A stretch of DNA of 64,000 bases from JASLEW01 sp035544895 (GTDB lineage Bacteria > Acidobacteriota > Thermoanaerobaculia > Multivoradales > UBA5704): NCBI GenBank assembly GCA_035544895.1, contig DASZZM010000031.1, positions 124,001-188,000 of the forward strand, given 5' to 3'. Shown here in pieces: positions 27,868-36,986 of the stretch. A model generated the notes under the pieces. The model saw nothing but the letters and a program-made list of their open reading frames with translations. It was not told the DNA's origin and searched no databases. The stretch's first letter is position 1, and each line of letters starts with the position of its first letter. Made by a program: the position numbers and the translations under genes.

Positions 27868-28369
27868 GATCTTTGCCGCATTCACCCTCGCCTTGCTGGC
27901 CCACCTGGTGGGAATGCACCTCTTTCCGTCGTTCGGCCGGGTGGTCGACTTGTTCCTGGTGGTCCTGGTCCTGCATGCCCTGGAAGGCAACTCGCTGTCG
28001 GCGCTGCTTGTCGGGCTCTGCGCCGGCTTGCTCGAAGACACCTTGACCAACGGCCCCTTTGGACTCTTCGGCTTCGCCGACACCGCGGTGGCTTACCTGA
28101 CGGCGCGGCTGGCCCAGCGGCTGGTGATCCAGCGCCCGGCCGGGGTGGCCGGAGTGGTCGCCTTCGGGTCGCTCGCGCAGCAGGGGACGCTGGCCCTGCT
28201 GGCCTTCCTGCTGCTGCCCAACCCGTCGCTTCCCGATCCGGTCGGGGCCCTGGTCCAGGCGGCCGGCTGCGGCATCATCGGCATGGTTGTCTATGTCGCG
28301 TTCCGGCGCTGGTCGCGCGTCCTCGACGTCCGGCGGCGCAGCCGCGTCAGCAGGCTGCGCCTGGAGTAG
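27854..28369 (+). CDS. mreD: Rod shape-determining protein MreD
   Basis: A 171-residue integral membrane protein with about five helices. It is recognised by its place between mreC and mrdA and by conserved features such as the N-terminal hydrophobic stretch, the LVVLVLHALEG segment and GLLEDTLTNGPFGLFGFADT. The GTG start overlaps the mreC end by 14 bases, which suggests translational coupling. Confidence 0.9.
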   Translation: MRVLRIFAAFTLALLAHLVGMHLFPSFGRVVDLFLVVLVLHALEGNSLSALLVGLCAGLLEDTLTNGPFGLFGFADTAVAYLTARLAQRLVIQRPAGVAGVVAFGSLAQQGTLALLAFLLLPNPSLPDPVGALVQAAGCGIIGMVVYVAFRRWSRVLDVRRRSRVSRLRLE

Positions 28370-28372
28370 AGC

Positions 28373-30202
28373 ATGCAAGTGGTTCGCGAGCATCGGGAGG
28401 ACCTGATCGGGCGCGTGCGCGTGATGGCGGGTGTGGCGACCGGGCTGCTCGCGGCCGTCGCCTCGGGCTTCTGGTTCGTGCAGATCGCCCAGGGGGACTA
28501 CTACCGGGAGCTCGCCGAGAACAACCGCCTGCGCAAGCTGCCGATCACGGCGCCGCGCGGCCTCATCTTCGACCGCCGCGGGCGCCTTCTGGTCGAGAAC
28601 CTTCCCAGCTACAACCTGATGCTCGATCGCAGCCGCAGCACGGACCTGCCGCGCAGCCTGGAGTTCGCCGCGCGGACGCTGGGCCGTCCGCTCGCCAACT
28701 TCGAGGAGCTGCTCGAGCGCTACCGCGGGGTCCCGGACTTCAAGCCGGTGCTGGTGGCCGAGAACCTCACCCTCTCCGAGGTGGCCCGGCTTGCCGCCAA
28801 GGGCCTCGAGTACCCCGAGTTCGAGGTCGAGGTGCAGCATCTCCGGCTCTACCGCCACCGCGAGCAGACCGCGCACGTGATCGGCTACATCGGCGAGGCC
28901 ACCGAGCAAGAGATCGACCGCTCCGGCGGCCTCTACGCGGTCGGCGACCTGGTGGGCAAGAAAGGCATCGAGCAGACTTACGACACGCAGCTGCGCGGCA
29001 AGGACGGCGAACGGGTGGTGGTGGTCGACAGCCGCGGCCAGCTCCTCCGCGAGTATGGCCGCAAGCCCTCGCTGCCGGGCAAGAACCTCACCCTGACCAT
29101 CGACCTCGACTTGCAGCAAGAGGCGGCGCGCTGGCTGGACGGTCCCGAGAAGGTCGGCGCGATCATCGCCATGGACCCGCGCAACGGCGAGCTGCTGGCG
29201 CTGGTCTCCTCGCCGTCCTTCAACTCCAACCTGTTCGCGCGCCGCCTCCAGGTCGACGAGTGGCAGGCCATGCTGGCCGCCCCCAACCAGCCGCTGGAGA
29301 ACCGGACGCTGCAAAACGCGTATTCGCCGGGCTCGACCTTCAAGATCGTCATGGCCACGGCCGGCCTGTCCGAGCACGTCATCGACGAGAACACCCGCGT
29401 CCATTGCAGCGGCGGCATAACCATCTACGGCCACCCTTTCCGCTGCTGGCGCAAGGAGGGGCACGGCTCGGTCAACGTGCGCCAGGCCCTGCAGCGCTCC
29501 TGCGACGTGTTCTTCTACACTCTCGGCCAGCGTCTCAACATCGAGCGCATTGCCCGTTACGCACGGCTCTTCGGGCTGGGAGCGCCGACCGGCATCGACA
29601 TCGGCGGCGAGAAGCGCGGCCTGGTTCCGGACATGGCGTGGAGCCTGGCGACGCGCAAGACGCGCTGGTATGGAGGCGAGACCATCTCGGTGGCGATCGG
29701 CCAGGGGCCGGTGCTGCTGACGCCGCTGCAATCGGCCGCCATGACCGCGATCGTCGCCAACGGCGGCTTCCGCGTGGTGCCGCACCTGGTCAAGGACGCG
29801 CCGGTCAAGCCGGCCGAGCGGGTGCCCCTCGACGAGCACGCGCTGCGCGTGGTGCGCGAGGGGCTATGGGCGGTGGTCAACGAGCCCGGCGGGACGGCCT
29901 ACGGCTCCGCCCGGGTGCCGGGCGCCGACGTCGCCGGCAAGACGGGCAGCGTGCAGGTGGTGGCGCAGAAGACCCGGATCAAGGCCAAGGACCTGCCCTT
30001 CAAGTACCGCGACCACGGCTGGTTCACCTCCTTCGCGCCTGCCGGCGAGCCAAAGCTCGTGGTGACCGTTTTCACCGAGCACGGCGGCACCGGGCACGAC
30101 GCGGCTCCGATCGCCAAGGCCCTTTACGAGAAGTTTTTCGCCGGCGAGCTGCCTCGTCCCGAGGTGCGCTTTGCGGATGCGGGCCATGGCGACGGGCGCT
30201 GA
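28373..30202 (+). CDS. mrdA: Penicillin-binding protein 2 (elongasome transpeptidase)
   Basis: A 609-residue class B PBP that cross-links lateral-wall peptidoglycan. It has an N-terminal membrane helix (about 24-43), a dimerisation domain with PRGLIFDRRGRLLVENLPSY, and the transpeptidase domain. The three active-site motifs are visible: SPGSTFK with the catalytic serine, SCD in LQRSCDVFFYTLG, and KTG in VAGKTGSVQ. It starts 3 bases after mreD and its end overlaps the rodA start by about 26 bases. Confidence 0.97.
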   Translation: MQVVREHREDLIGRVRVMAGVATGLLAAVASGFWFVQIAQGDYYRELAENNRLRKLPITAPRGLIFDRRGRLLVENLPSYNLMLDRSRSTDLPRSLEFAARTLGRPLANFEELLERYRGVPDFKPVLVAENLTLSEVARLAAKGLEYPEFEVEVQHLRLYRHREQTAHVIGYIGEATEQEIDRSGGLYAVGDLVGKKGIEQTYDTQLRGKDGERVVVVDSRGQLLREYGRKPSLPGKNLTLTIDLDLQQEAARWLDGPEKVGAIIAMDPRNGELLALVSSPSFNSNLFARRLQVDEWQAMLAAPNQPLENRTLQNAYSPGSTFKIVMATAGLSEHVIDENTRVHCSGGITIYGHPFRCWRKEGHGSVNVRQALQRSCDVFFYTLGQRLNIERIARYARLFGLGAPTGIDIGGEKRGLVPDMAWSLATRKTRWYGGETISVAIGQGPVLLTPLQSAAMTAIVANGGFRVVPHLVKDAPVKPAERVPLDEHALRVVREGLWAVVNEPGGTAYGSARVPGADVAGKTGSVQVVAQKTRIKAKDLPFKYRDHGWFTSFAPAGEPKLVVTVFTEHGGTGHDAAPIAKALYEKFFAGELPRPEVRFADAGHGDGR

Positions 30203-31298
30203 AGAGAAGGCGCCGCTCCGCCAGCTGTCGTCGATCGACGGCGGCCTGCTGGCCGCGGCGCTCCTGCTCTCGGCCATCGGTTTAGCCACCGTGCACAGCG
30301 CCAGCTCGGAGATGGTGGTCGATTACCTGCCGCGCCAGGCTCTCTGGCTGGGCATTGGCGTGGTCGCCCTGATCGCCGCGATGAGCATCGACTACCACGT
30401 GCTGCTCGATTTCTCGATCGTGCTCTACGCCGCCGGGTTGGTGCTGCTGGTCCTGGTGCTGGTGGCCGGGGTGGTGCGCGGCGGGGCCGCCCACTGGTTC
30501 CGCATAGGGCCCTGGCAGTTCCAGCCTTCGGAGTTCGCCAAGCTGGCTACCGCCATGCTCCTTGCCCGCTACCTGGCGGGCCTCAACCGCCGCATCCTCG
30601 ACCTGCGCCAGATCCTGGTCGGGGTGTCCATCGTCGTCGTGCCGATGGTCCTCACGGCAGCCGAGCCGGATCTCGGAGGCGCCGCCATGTTCGCGCCGCT
30701 CGCCGCCGGCACGCTGCTGGTGGCCGGAGTACGCATCCGGCTGCTGCTGGTCGCCGCGGTCCTCGGGGTCGTGCTGGCGGCCGGGCTCTGGTCGTTCGGC
30801 ATGAAAGGCTACCAGCGCCAGCGGGTCCTCACCTTCCTGTCGCCGCAGAGCGACCCGCTGGGAGCGGGCTACCAGGTGCGGCAGAGCAAGATCGCCGTGG
30901 GCTCGGGGCAGATGGCCGGCAAGGGCTACATGCAGGGCACTCAGAGCCAGCTGCGCTTCTTGCCGGCGCGGCACACCGATTTCATCCTCTCGGTGCTCGC
31001 CGAGGAGTGGGGGTTCTTGGGAGTGGTGGCGGTGCTCGGCCTCTACGCGCTCTACGTGGGCAGCGCGGCGCGCATCGCCATGCGCGCGCGCGACCGCGCC
31101 GGCATCCTGCTGGTCGTCGGGCTGCTCTCGTTCTTCTGCTTCCACGTGCTCTACAACTCTTCGATGGTCGCGGGCTTCGTCCCGATCACCGGCATCCCCC
31201 TGCCGTTCCTCTCTTACGGCGGCTCGTTCACCATGGTCAATTTCATCTCGACCGGCCTGATGCTGGGCGTCGACCTGCGGCGTTACGTAAACAGGTAG
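30177..31298 (+). CDS. rodA: Rod shape-determining peptidoglycan polymerase RodA
   Basis: A SEDS-family glycosyltransferase of about 373 residues and ten membrane helices that polymerises glycan strands with PBP2. Family landmarks are LWLGIGVVALIAAMSIDYH, the FQPSEFAKLATAM segment, AAEPDLGGAAMFAPL and the late loop FVPITGIPLPFLSYGGS. In-frame starts are TTG 30171, ATG 30177 and ATG 30186. GAGGTG at about 30161 makes the first or second plausible, and I use the ATG at 30177. It overlaps the 3' end of mrdA. Confidence 0.96.
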   Translation: MRAMATGAEEKAPLRQLSSIDGGLLAAALLLSAIGLATVHSASSEMVVDYLPRQALWLGIGVVALIAAMSIDYHVLLDFSIVLYAAGLVLLVLVLVAGVVRGGAAHWFRIGPWQFQPSEFAKLATAMLLARYLAGLNRRILDLRQILVGVSIVVVPMVLTAAEPDLGGAAMFAPLAAGTLLVAGVRIRLLLVAAVLGVVLAAGLWSFGMKGYQRQRVLTFLSPQSDPLGAGYQVRQSKIAVGSGQMAGKGYMQGTQSQLRFLPARHTDFILSVLAEEWGFLGVVAVLGLYALYVGSAARIAMRARDRAGILLVVGLLSFFCFHVLYNSSMVAGFVPITGIPLPFLSYGGSFTMVNFISTGLMLGVDLRRYVNR

Positions 31299-31337
31299 CC
31301 TGGACCGCTCACCCCGACGCCAGGCTCGCAGCCGACC

Positions 31338-32852
31338 ATGACCTGCAAGATGCTGATCGAGAGCGATCCGCACCAGGCGCGGATCGCCGTGCTCGAAGAC
31401 GACCGGCTGACCGAGATCTTCGTCGAGCGCCACCGGCACCGCGGACTGGTGGGCAACGTCTACAAGGGGCGGGTCACGCGGGTGCTGCCGGGCATGCAGG
31501 CGGCCTTCGTCGACGTGAGCCTCGAGCGCGACGCGTTCCTCTACGTGAGCGACGTCGCGGCCGACGTGGAGGCCATGGAAGACCTCGAGCTCGGCGAGCC
31601 GGGCGCACCGTCGAGGGCGGATCTGGCGCCGGCGCAGGGTGGCGGCGCGCCGTCGATCGGCGACCTGCTCAAGCCGGGGCAGGAGATCCTGGTGCAAGTG
31701 GTCAAGGACCCTCTGCCCAACAAGGGCGCCCGCATCAGCACCCACGTCACCCTGCCCGGGCGCTACCTGGTGCTGCTGCCGACCGTGCGCCACGTCGGCG
31801 TCTCGCGGCGCATCGACGACGAGAAGGAGCGGGAGCGGCTCCTCGGCATCCTCGACAGCTTGCCGCTTGGCGGCAGCGGGCTCATCGTGCGGACGGCCGG
31901 CGAGGGGCGCGGCCGCGAGGAGTTCGAGACGGACCTTTCCTACCTCTCCAGGCTGTGGGAGAAGGTCCGCCAGCGCGCCGCCAGGCTGCCGGCGCCAGCC
32001 CTTCTGCACCAGGACCTCGACCTGGCGCTGCGCGTGGTGCGCGATCTCTTGCGCCCGGATTTTTCCGTCCTCTGGGTGGACGGCGAGGAGACCTACGAGC
32101 GCATCGTCGAGTTCCTCGACCAGGTGCAGCCTTCCCTGGTCGGCAAGGTCAAGCTCTTCCGCCAGGGAGCGACGCTGTTCGAGCAGTTCGGCATCGAGGA
32201 CCAGATCGAGGCCGCGCTCAAGAGCAAGGTGTGGCTGAAGTCGGGCGGCTACATCGTCATCAACCCGACCGAGGCGCTGGTGGCCATCGACGTCAACACC
32301 GGCCGCTTCGTCGGTCAGCGGACCCTCGAGGATACGGTGTTGCAGACCAACCTCGAAGCGGTGCAGGAGATCGTCCGCCAGATCCGCCTGCGCGACCTCG
32401 GCGGCATCATCGTGATCGATCTCATCGACATGGTGGAGCCGGCCCATCGCGAGCAGGTCTTTGCCAGCCTCGGCAACGAGGTCAAGAAAGACCGCGCCAA
32501 GACCAAGCTCCTCAACATCTCCGAGTTCGGGCTGGTAGAGATCACGCGCAAACGCAGCCGGGCCAACCTCGAGCGGCTGCTCACCCAGCCCTGCCCATAC
32601 TGCGCCGGCCGCGGCCGCATCAAGTCCGTGGCCACGATCTGCCTGAAGCTGCGCAAGGAGCTGCTACGCCAGCGCGGCCGTACCGGCCAGGGCGGCGAGC
32701 TCTTGCTGCGCGTCCATCCGGAGATCGCGCGCGCCTTGCAGCACGAGGAGCGGGCCATCCTCGAGGAGCTCGAGCGCTCCCTCGGGTTGAGCGTCCTGCT
32801 GCAGAGCGACCCTGAGCTGCACCACGAGAAGTTCGACGTGGTCGAGGTCTGA
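31338..32852 (+). CDS. rng: Ribonuclease E/G family endoribonuclease
   Basis: A 504-residue RNase G-type protein without the long RNase E tail. The S1 domain opens with GNVYKGRVTRVLPGMQAAFVDV and contains an insert rich in Glu, Gly and Pro (about 77-112). The catalytic region has the metal-binding VAIDVNTGRFVG and GGIIVIDLIDM, and the zinc-link motif CPYCAGRGR near residue 418. The location after rodA matches the classic mre-rng arrangement. It would process rRNA precursors and messages. Confidence 0.95.
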   Translation: MTCKMLIESDPHQARIAVLEDDRLTEIFVERHRHRGLVGNVYKGRVTRVLPGMQAAFVDVSLERDAFLYVSDVAADVEAMEDLELGEPGAPSRADLAPAQGGGAPSIGDLLKPGQEILVQVVKDPLPNKGARISTHVTLPGRYLVLLPTVRHVGVSRRIDDEKERERLLGILDSLPLGGSGLIVRTAGEGRGREEFETDLSYLSRLWEKVRQRAARLPAPALLHQDLDLALRVVRDLLRPDFSVLWVDGEETYERIVEFLDQVQPSLVGKVKLFRQGATLFEQFGIEDQIEAALKSKVWLKSGGYIVINPTEALVAIDVNTGRFVGQRTLEDTVLQTNLEAVQEIVRQIRLRDLGGIIVIDLIDMVEPAHREQVFASLGNEVKKDRAKTKLLNISEFGLVEITRKRSRANLERLLTQPCPYCAGRGRIKSVATICLKLRKELLRQRGRTGQGGELLLRVHPEIARALQHEERAILEELERSLGLSVLLQSDPELHHEKFDVVEV

Positions 32853-35261
32853 ATGTCAGGCCGGACCCTGTTGCCGACCCGGCACGAGCAAGGAGAGAAG
32901 CAACCACGGCGAGCCGATCCCGCGGCGGCGGCGTTCGCGCTGGCGGGGTACCGCGGAGAGGTCGCCGCGGGCTTCCGGCCCGTCGACCTGGAGCGCGAGG
33001 CGCGGCGGGTGGCGGACCCGGCGGCCGCGCTCAAGACCCTGCACTGGGGGCGCAACTATCTCTACGTGACCCGCTGCGAGACCCTCGACGGCCCGGTCGA
33101 CGTCGTGGTCAAGCAGTTCCGCAGCCCCGGGCTGCGAGACCGGCTGCGCCGCCGGTCCGCCGGCAAGGCGGCGTGGAGCTGGCAGGTCGCGAGGTCCATG
33201 CTGGCGGCCGGCCTGACGACGCCCGAGCCGCTCATGCTCCTCGAGCCCGCGGGCGGAACCGGCGCCTCGTTCTACGTCTGCCGGTACTTGGGGGATGCCC
33301 TCGAGGCGCGCTACCTGCTGCGGGCCGCCAACGCCGGGAGACAGGCCGAGCTCTTCCCCGAGGTCGATTTCGCGCGCTTCCTTGCCGATCTCGGCCGGAT
33401 GCTGGCGCGTCTGCACGCGGCCGGGTTCTGGCACCGCGACCTGTCGATCGGCAACGTGCTGCTGGCAGGGCAAGGGCCCGGCGGGGGAAGGCCGGCCGCG
33501 AACGGATCGGCGGGGGGGCCGGCCCGAGCGCCGGCGCGTGGCGTGCCGTACGAGATCTACCTGGTCGATCTCAACCGCACCCGGATCGGTCGACCGCCCA
33601 GCCTCTCCCAGCGTGCCCGCGACCAGTCCCGCCTGGCCATCCTGCGGCCCGAGCATCAGGAGCTGTTCCTGTCCAGCTACTGGACCGCGGTCCGCGGCGA
33701 GGCGGACCCGCCCCCCCGCCTGGCCAGGCTCCTGTACGCGTTCTATCACCGCGCCTTCTTGTGGAAGAACCAGGCCAAGCAGCGGCTGCGGCGCGGCCGC
33801 CAGGCACGGGTCACGCTGGCCTCGCGAGTGCCGCACGCGCACATCCCCGGGCCGCCGGCGGCGGCGGCTCCGCGCGAGAAGAGCGTCTGGGACCGCCTCT
33901 CCGACCAGCCGCACCAGCATGCCGGCCGGATCGATAAGCTGCGCGTGCGGCTCGCCGATGCCCGCATCCATGCCGCCTTGCTCACCACCGCGGCGGCGGC
34001 CGCGCCGCGCATCCTGCGGCGCTATCGCGAGCTGCGGCGCGAGCTCTATGGCGCGCCGGTCGCCTGGCAGGGCGCCGGAGTCTGCCTCCGTCCCTGGCCG
34101 GAAGCGCCCGCGGCGTTGCTCGGCTTGGTCGAGGAGCTGGGGACCCGGCACCTTCTGCTGCGCCTGCATCCTTGGGAGGAGCGGCAGGCGGCCGAGGAGG
34201 AGCTGGCCCGCGAGCTGCACCTGCGCGGCTACGAGCTCACCTTCGCGCTGCCCCAGAACCGGGAGCTGGTCCGCGACCCGGCGCGCTGGCGCGCGGCGGT
34301 CGAGCGGATCGCGGAGCGGTTCTCGCCCTATGGCGGGCGCTTCCAGGTGGGCCAGGCCATCAACCGCAGCAAGTGGGGAATATGGAACATGGGCGAGTAC
34401 GTCGAGCTGGCGCGCGCGGCCGAGGCCATCCTGCGCCGGCAGCGCGGGGTCGAGCTGCTGGGGCCCGCGGTCATCGACTTCGAGTACCACGTCACCGCGG
34501 CGGTGCTCAACCTGCGCCGCGCCGGCTTCCGCTTCGACGCCGTCTCGAGCCTCCTCTACGTCGACCGGCGGGGCGCGCCGGAGAACCGCCAGGCCGGCTT
34601 CGACACGGTGGACAAGGTGCTGCTGCTCAAGGCCATCGCCGAGACTGCCCGCAACGCCGCCGGCCGCTGCTGGATCACCGAGGTCAACTGGCCTCTCTGG
34701 GAAGGGCCGCACGCCCCGGCCGGCCGCGCCGTCGCGGTCGACGAGGAGACGCAGGCCGACTACCTGGTGCGCTACTACCTCATGACCCTGGGAACCGGGC
34801 TGATCGAGCGGGTCTTCTGGTGGCAGCTCGCGGCGCGCGGCTACGGTCTCGTCGATCCAGCCGAGCGATCCCGCCCGCGCCGCCGTCCGAGCTTTCACGC
34901 CCTGCGCATCCTGGTCGCCCAGCTCGCCGGCGCCCGCTTCCAAGGACCCCTGCCCGCCCCCAGGTCCCTGCGCCTCTATCTCTTCCGCCGCCCCGACGGC
35001 TCGGACCTGGTCGTCGGTTGGAGCCATGGGGGGACCGTCGCCGGTACCGGCAGCGGGGCGGGTACCGGCAGTGGGTTCCGAGCCGTCAGCGGGTCCCCCG
35101 CCGGCAGCGGGGCCGGTGTGGCGGCGTCCGCGAACGCCGCCACCCTCCCCCGTCCCGCCGCTTGCGTCTTCGGCCGGGACGGCGCTCCCCTCCCCACACC
35201 GCCAACCGCCACCGTCCACCTCACCCCCTCACCCGCTTACTTCCACCTCGTACCCGAGTGA
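32853..35261 (+). CDS. WaaP/Kdo-kinase-like protein fused to a glycosidase-like domain
   Basis: An 802-residue fusion. Residues about 40-310 form a lipopolysaccharide-kinase-type fold: VVVKQFRS with the ATP lysine, the catalytic loop FWHRDLSIGNVLL (Asp and Asn present) and the metal strand YLVDLNRTRIG. A short low-complexity insert (GPGGGRPAANGSAGG) interrupts the kinase lobe. After a linker, residues about 410-720 resemble a TIM-barrel glycoside hydrolase, with KWGIWNMGEYVE, VIDFEYHVTAAVLNLR and WITEVNWPLWEG giving possible catalytic acids. The tail (about 725-780) is Gly/Ser/Ala rich. It begins immediately after the rng stop. A plausible job is modifying an envelope glycolipid or glycan; the substrate is unknown. 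Confidence 0.75.
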   Translation: MSGRTLLPTRHEQGEKQPRRADPAAAAFALAGYRGEVAAGFRPVDLEREARRVADPAAALKTLHWGRNYLYVTRCETLDGPVDVVVKQFRSPGLRDRLRRRSAGKAAWSWQVARSMLAAGLTTPEPLMLLEPAGGTGASFYVCRYLGDALEARYLLRAANAGRQAELFPEVDFARFLADLGRMLARLHAAGFWHRDLSIGNVLLAGQGPGGGRPAANGSAGGPARAPARGVPYEIYLVDLNRTRIGRPPSLSQRARDQSRLAILRPEHQELFLSSYWTAVRGEADPPPRLARLLYAFYHRAFLWKNQAKQRLRRGRQARVTLASRVPHAHIPGPPAAAAPREKSVWDRLSDQPHQHAGRIDKLRVRLADARIHAALLTTAAAAAPRILRRYRELRRELYGAPVAWQGAGVCLRPWPEAPAALLGLVEELGTRHLLLRLHPWEERQAAEEELARELHLRGYELTFALPQNRELVRDPARWRAAVERIAERFSPYGGRFQVGQAINRSKWGIWNMGEYVELARAAEAILRRQRGVELLGPAVIDFEYHVTAAVLNLRRAGFRFDAVSSLLYVDRRGAPENRQAGFDTVDKVLLLKAIAETARNAAGRCWITEVNWPLWEGPHAPAGRAVAVDEETQADYLVRYYLMTLGTGLIERVFWWQLAARGYGLVDPAERSRPRRRPSFHALRILVAQLAGARFQGPLPAPRSLRLYLFRRPDGSDLVVGWSHGGTVAGTGSGAGTGSGFRAVSGSPAGSGAGVAASANAATLPRPAACVFGRDGAPLPTPPTATVHLTPSPAYFHLVPE

Positions 35262-35300
35262 ACCCGCGGGGGCCGCCCCCGGTCCTGCAGCGGACGGCCG

Positions 35301-36986
35301 CTACTTCTCGAACATCCGGACGGCCGGCACGATCTCGATCGCCGTCGGCCGCAGCGGGAGCGACTCGATCGTCCTGTCGGCCTCGAGCACCGCCGGAGCC
35401 ACCTGCGCGTTGTACTTCTTCGGGCTGGGGGCGTCTTTCTGCAGCAGCTCCCGGAGCTCCGCCGCCTTGGCGGTGACCAGGACGGCGGCAAAGGCGCCCG
35501 GGGCAAGGTACTTCTTGATTGCCTGGTTGACTTCCGCCAGCGTGAGCTTTCTCAGCTGCGCGTCGATCTCGTCGATGACATACGGCGTGCCATAGAACCT
35601 GCTATCGATGAGGAAGCCAAGGCGGGATTGCAGGTCCTGCGCCCACAGTTTCGTGTAGTTGAGCAGGAAGTCGCGGGTCGCCGCGAACTCCTTCTCGGCG
35701 AGCCCCTCCTCGGTCAGCCTCTGCACCTGGTAGAGGGCGGCGCGCAGGGCGAACTGGGCGTCGCCGGGCACGACCGGCCGGATCCACACCGAAAAGTACT
35801 GCTGCCGCCGCGGCACCCCGGGCGTCGGATGGGTCGTGCCGGGAGGGTTGGCCCAGTACTCGATATAGGAATAATCGCCGTAGTTGAGACCGCGCGACTG
35901 CCGCAGCTCGGACATCAGCCGGCCGGTGAACGTCCTGTGCTCGCCGAGCGCGCTGTTGGCCACCATCAGCGGGTAATAGTCCGGGCTCGATCGGTTGACG
36001 GGCAGGGGGAAGCCGAAGTGGATTCCCACCGAACCGGTCTCTTTCTCGATCAAGGTGAAGCGGCGGCCGGCGAGAGGCGGTGGGGGAGGCAGGGGCGGCC
36101 GGCCCGGCTGGGCGGACGGCGCCGCGGTTTGATCGGGGGACGCCGGGTCCCTGCCCGGCTGGGCGCCCAGGGCTGCAAGATCGCGCTCCAGCCTGGCCAG
36201 GTAGGCCTCCGGGTAGCCGCCGGCAAGCCCGATCGTCAAGCGGGCGCGCGTGTAGTGCTCCGTGTAGAAGCGGCGCACGTCGTCGAGGGTGATGCTCGCG
36301 AGCCCCGAGACGGTGCCCGCCGGCGGGTGCCCGTAGGGATGGCCGGCGAAGATGGCGTCCTGGATGGCCTCGAGCCCGAGCAGCTCGTCGCTGCCGCTAC
36401 GCAGCACGTTGGTCAGATAGGAGAGGAGCTGCTCGCGGTTGCGCTGGAAGTCGCTCTCGGCAAAGCCCGGGCTGAGCAGCGCCTCCTCGAGCAGAGCGGT
36501 GAAAGCGTCCAGCGCGTCGCGGTGAACCGTTCCCGTCAGCTCGGTCACCTCGCGATCGGTATTGTGTCCAAAGCTCGCCGCGAGGGGATACAGGGCGTCG
36601 AGCAGCTGGCTGTAAGAGCGCTTGGCGGAGCCGGCATCGCCGATCATCAGGGCGGTCAAGGCAGCCAGCCCCTCCTTGCCGGCAGGGTCGTCGATCGAGC
36701 CGGCGTCGAAGCGCAGGCGGATGGCCACCAGCGGCGACCCGGAGCTCGGGAGGGTTACGGTGGCCATGCCTGGTAGAGCCTCCTCTGACGGCGTCCCTGG
36801 GAACGCCGCCGGCGGTGGGGCCGCGGCCGCCGCGGGAGCGGGCGGAGCGCAGGCAATGATCAGAGCGGCGAGGGCGGCGAGCGCGGCGAGGGCGCCGGGG
36901 ACGCCCCCGGCGCGGGCGTGCCCGCGGCGGCCGGGGAGCGGATGGATCGGCGGCCGGATGCAATCGTTCCGGGGAGCCCTAGTCAT
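35301..36986 (-). CDS. M16 family peptidase, probably non-catalytic partner
   Basis: A 561-residue exported insulinase-like protein. A hydrophobic Ala/Leu-rich signal or lipoprotein-like leader (about 28-50, ending IIACAPP) precedes the M16 fold. The zinc motif HxxEH expected near FDAGSIDDPAGKEGLAAL is absent; the place is taken by GLAALTALM. This is typical of the inactive subunit in M16 heterodimers. The C-terminal domain keeps the YGDYSYIEY and RPVVPGDAQFALRAAL segments. The start overlaps the stop of the catalytic M16 gene by 8 bases. An insert encoding PGRDPA (DNA palindrome 36142-36159) lies in the linker between halves. Confidence 0.88.
   Translation of the reverse strand: MTRAPRNDCIRPPIHPLPGRRGHARAGGVPGALAALAALAALIIACAPPAPAAAAAPPPAAFPGTPSEEALPGMATVTLPSSGSPLVAIRLRFDAGSIDDPAGKEGLAALTALMIGDAGSAKRSYSQLLDALYPLAASFGHNTDREVTELTGTVHRDALDAFTALLEEALLSPGFAESDFQRNREQLLSYLTNVLRSGSDELLGLEAIQDAIFAGHPYGHPPAGTVSGLASITLDDVRRFYTEHYTRARLTIGLAGGYPEAYLARLERDLAALGAQPGRDPASPDQTAAPSAQPGRPPLPPPPPLAGRRFTLIEKETGSVGIHFGFPLPVNRSSPDYYPLMVANSALGEHRTFTGRLMSELRQSRGLNYGDYSYIEYWANPPGTTHPTPGVPRRQQYFSVWIRPVVPGDAQFALRAALYQVQRLTEEGLAEKEFAATRDFLLNYTKLWAQDLQSRLGFLIDSRFYGTPYVIDEIDAQLRKLTLAEVNQAIKKYLAPGAFAAVLVTAKAAELRELLQKDAPSPKKYNAQVAPAVLEADRTIESLPLRPTAIEIVPAVRMFEK
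36142..36159 (+). repeat. Short palindrome GCCGGGTCCCTGCCCGGC inside an M16 gene
   Basis: An exact 18-base copy of the palindromic element, with a GCCGGG/CCCGGC stem and TCCCTG loop. On the coding (minus) strand it reads as PGRDPA in the linker of the inactive M16 protein. The same 18 bases occur in the adjacent M16 gene at 38189, also in the PGRDPA frame, and in the dispersed repeat at 3287. Confidence 0.7.

Noticed and set aside
27785..29839. A 684-codon minus-strand frame opposite mreD and mrdA
   Set aside because: Same reason: mirror of strongly conserved genes, no motif, no ribosome site.
30282..32447. A 721-codon minus-strand frame opposite rodA and rng
   Set aside because: It lies entirely over two well-supported genes; the product is Asp/His/Arg/Gln-rich low-complexity text, as expected from the complement of GC-rich coding sequence.
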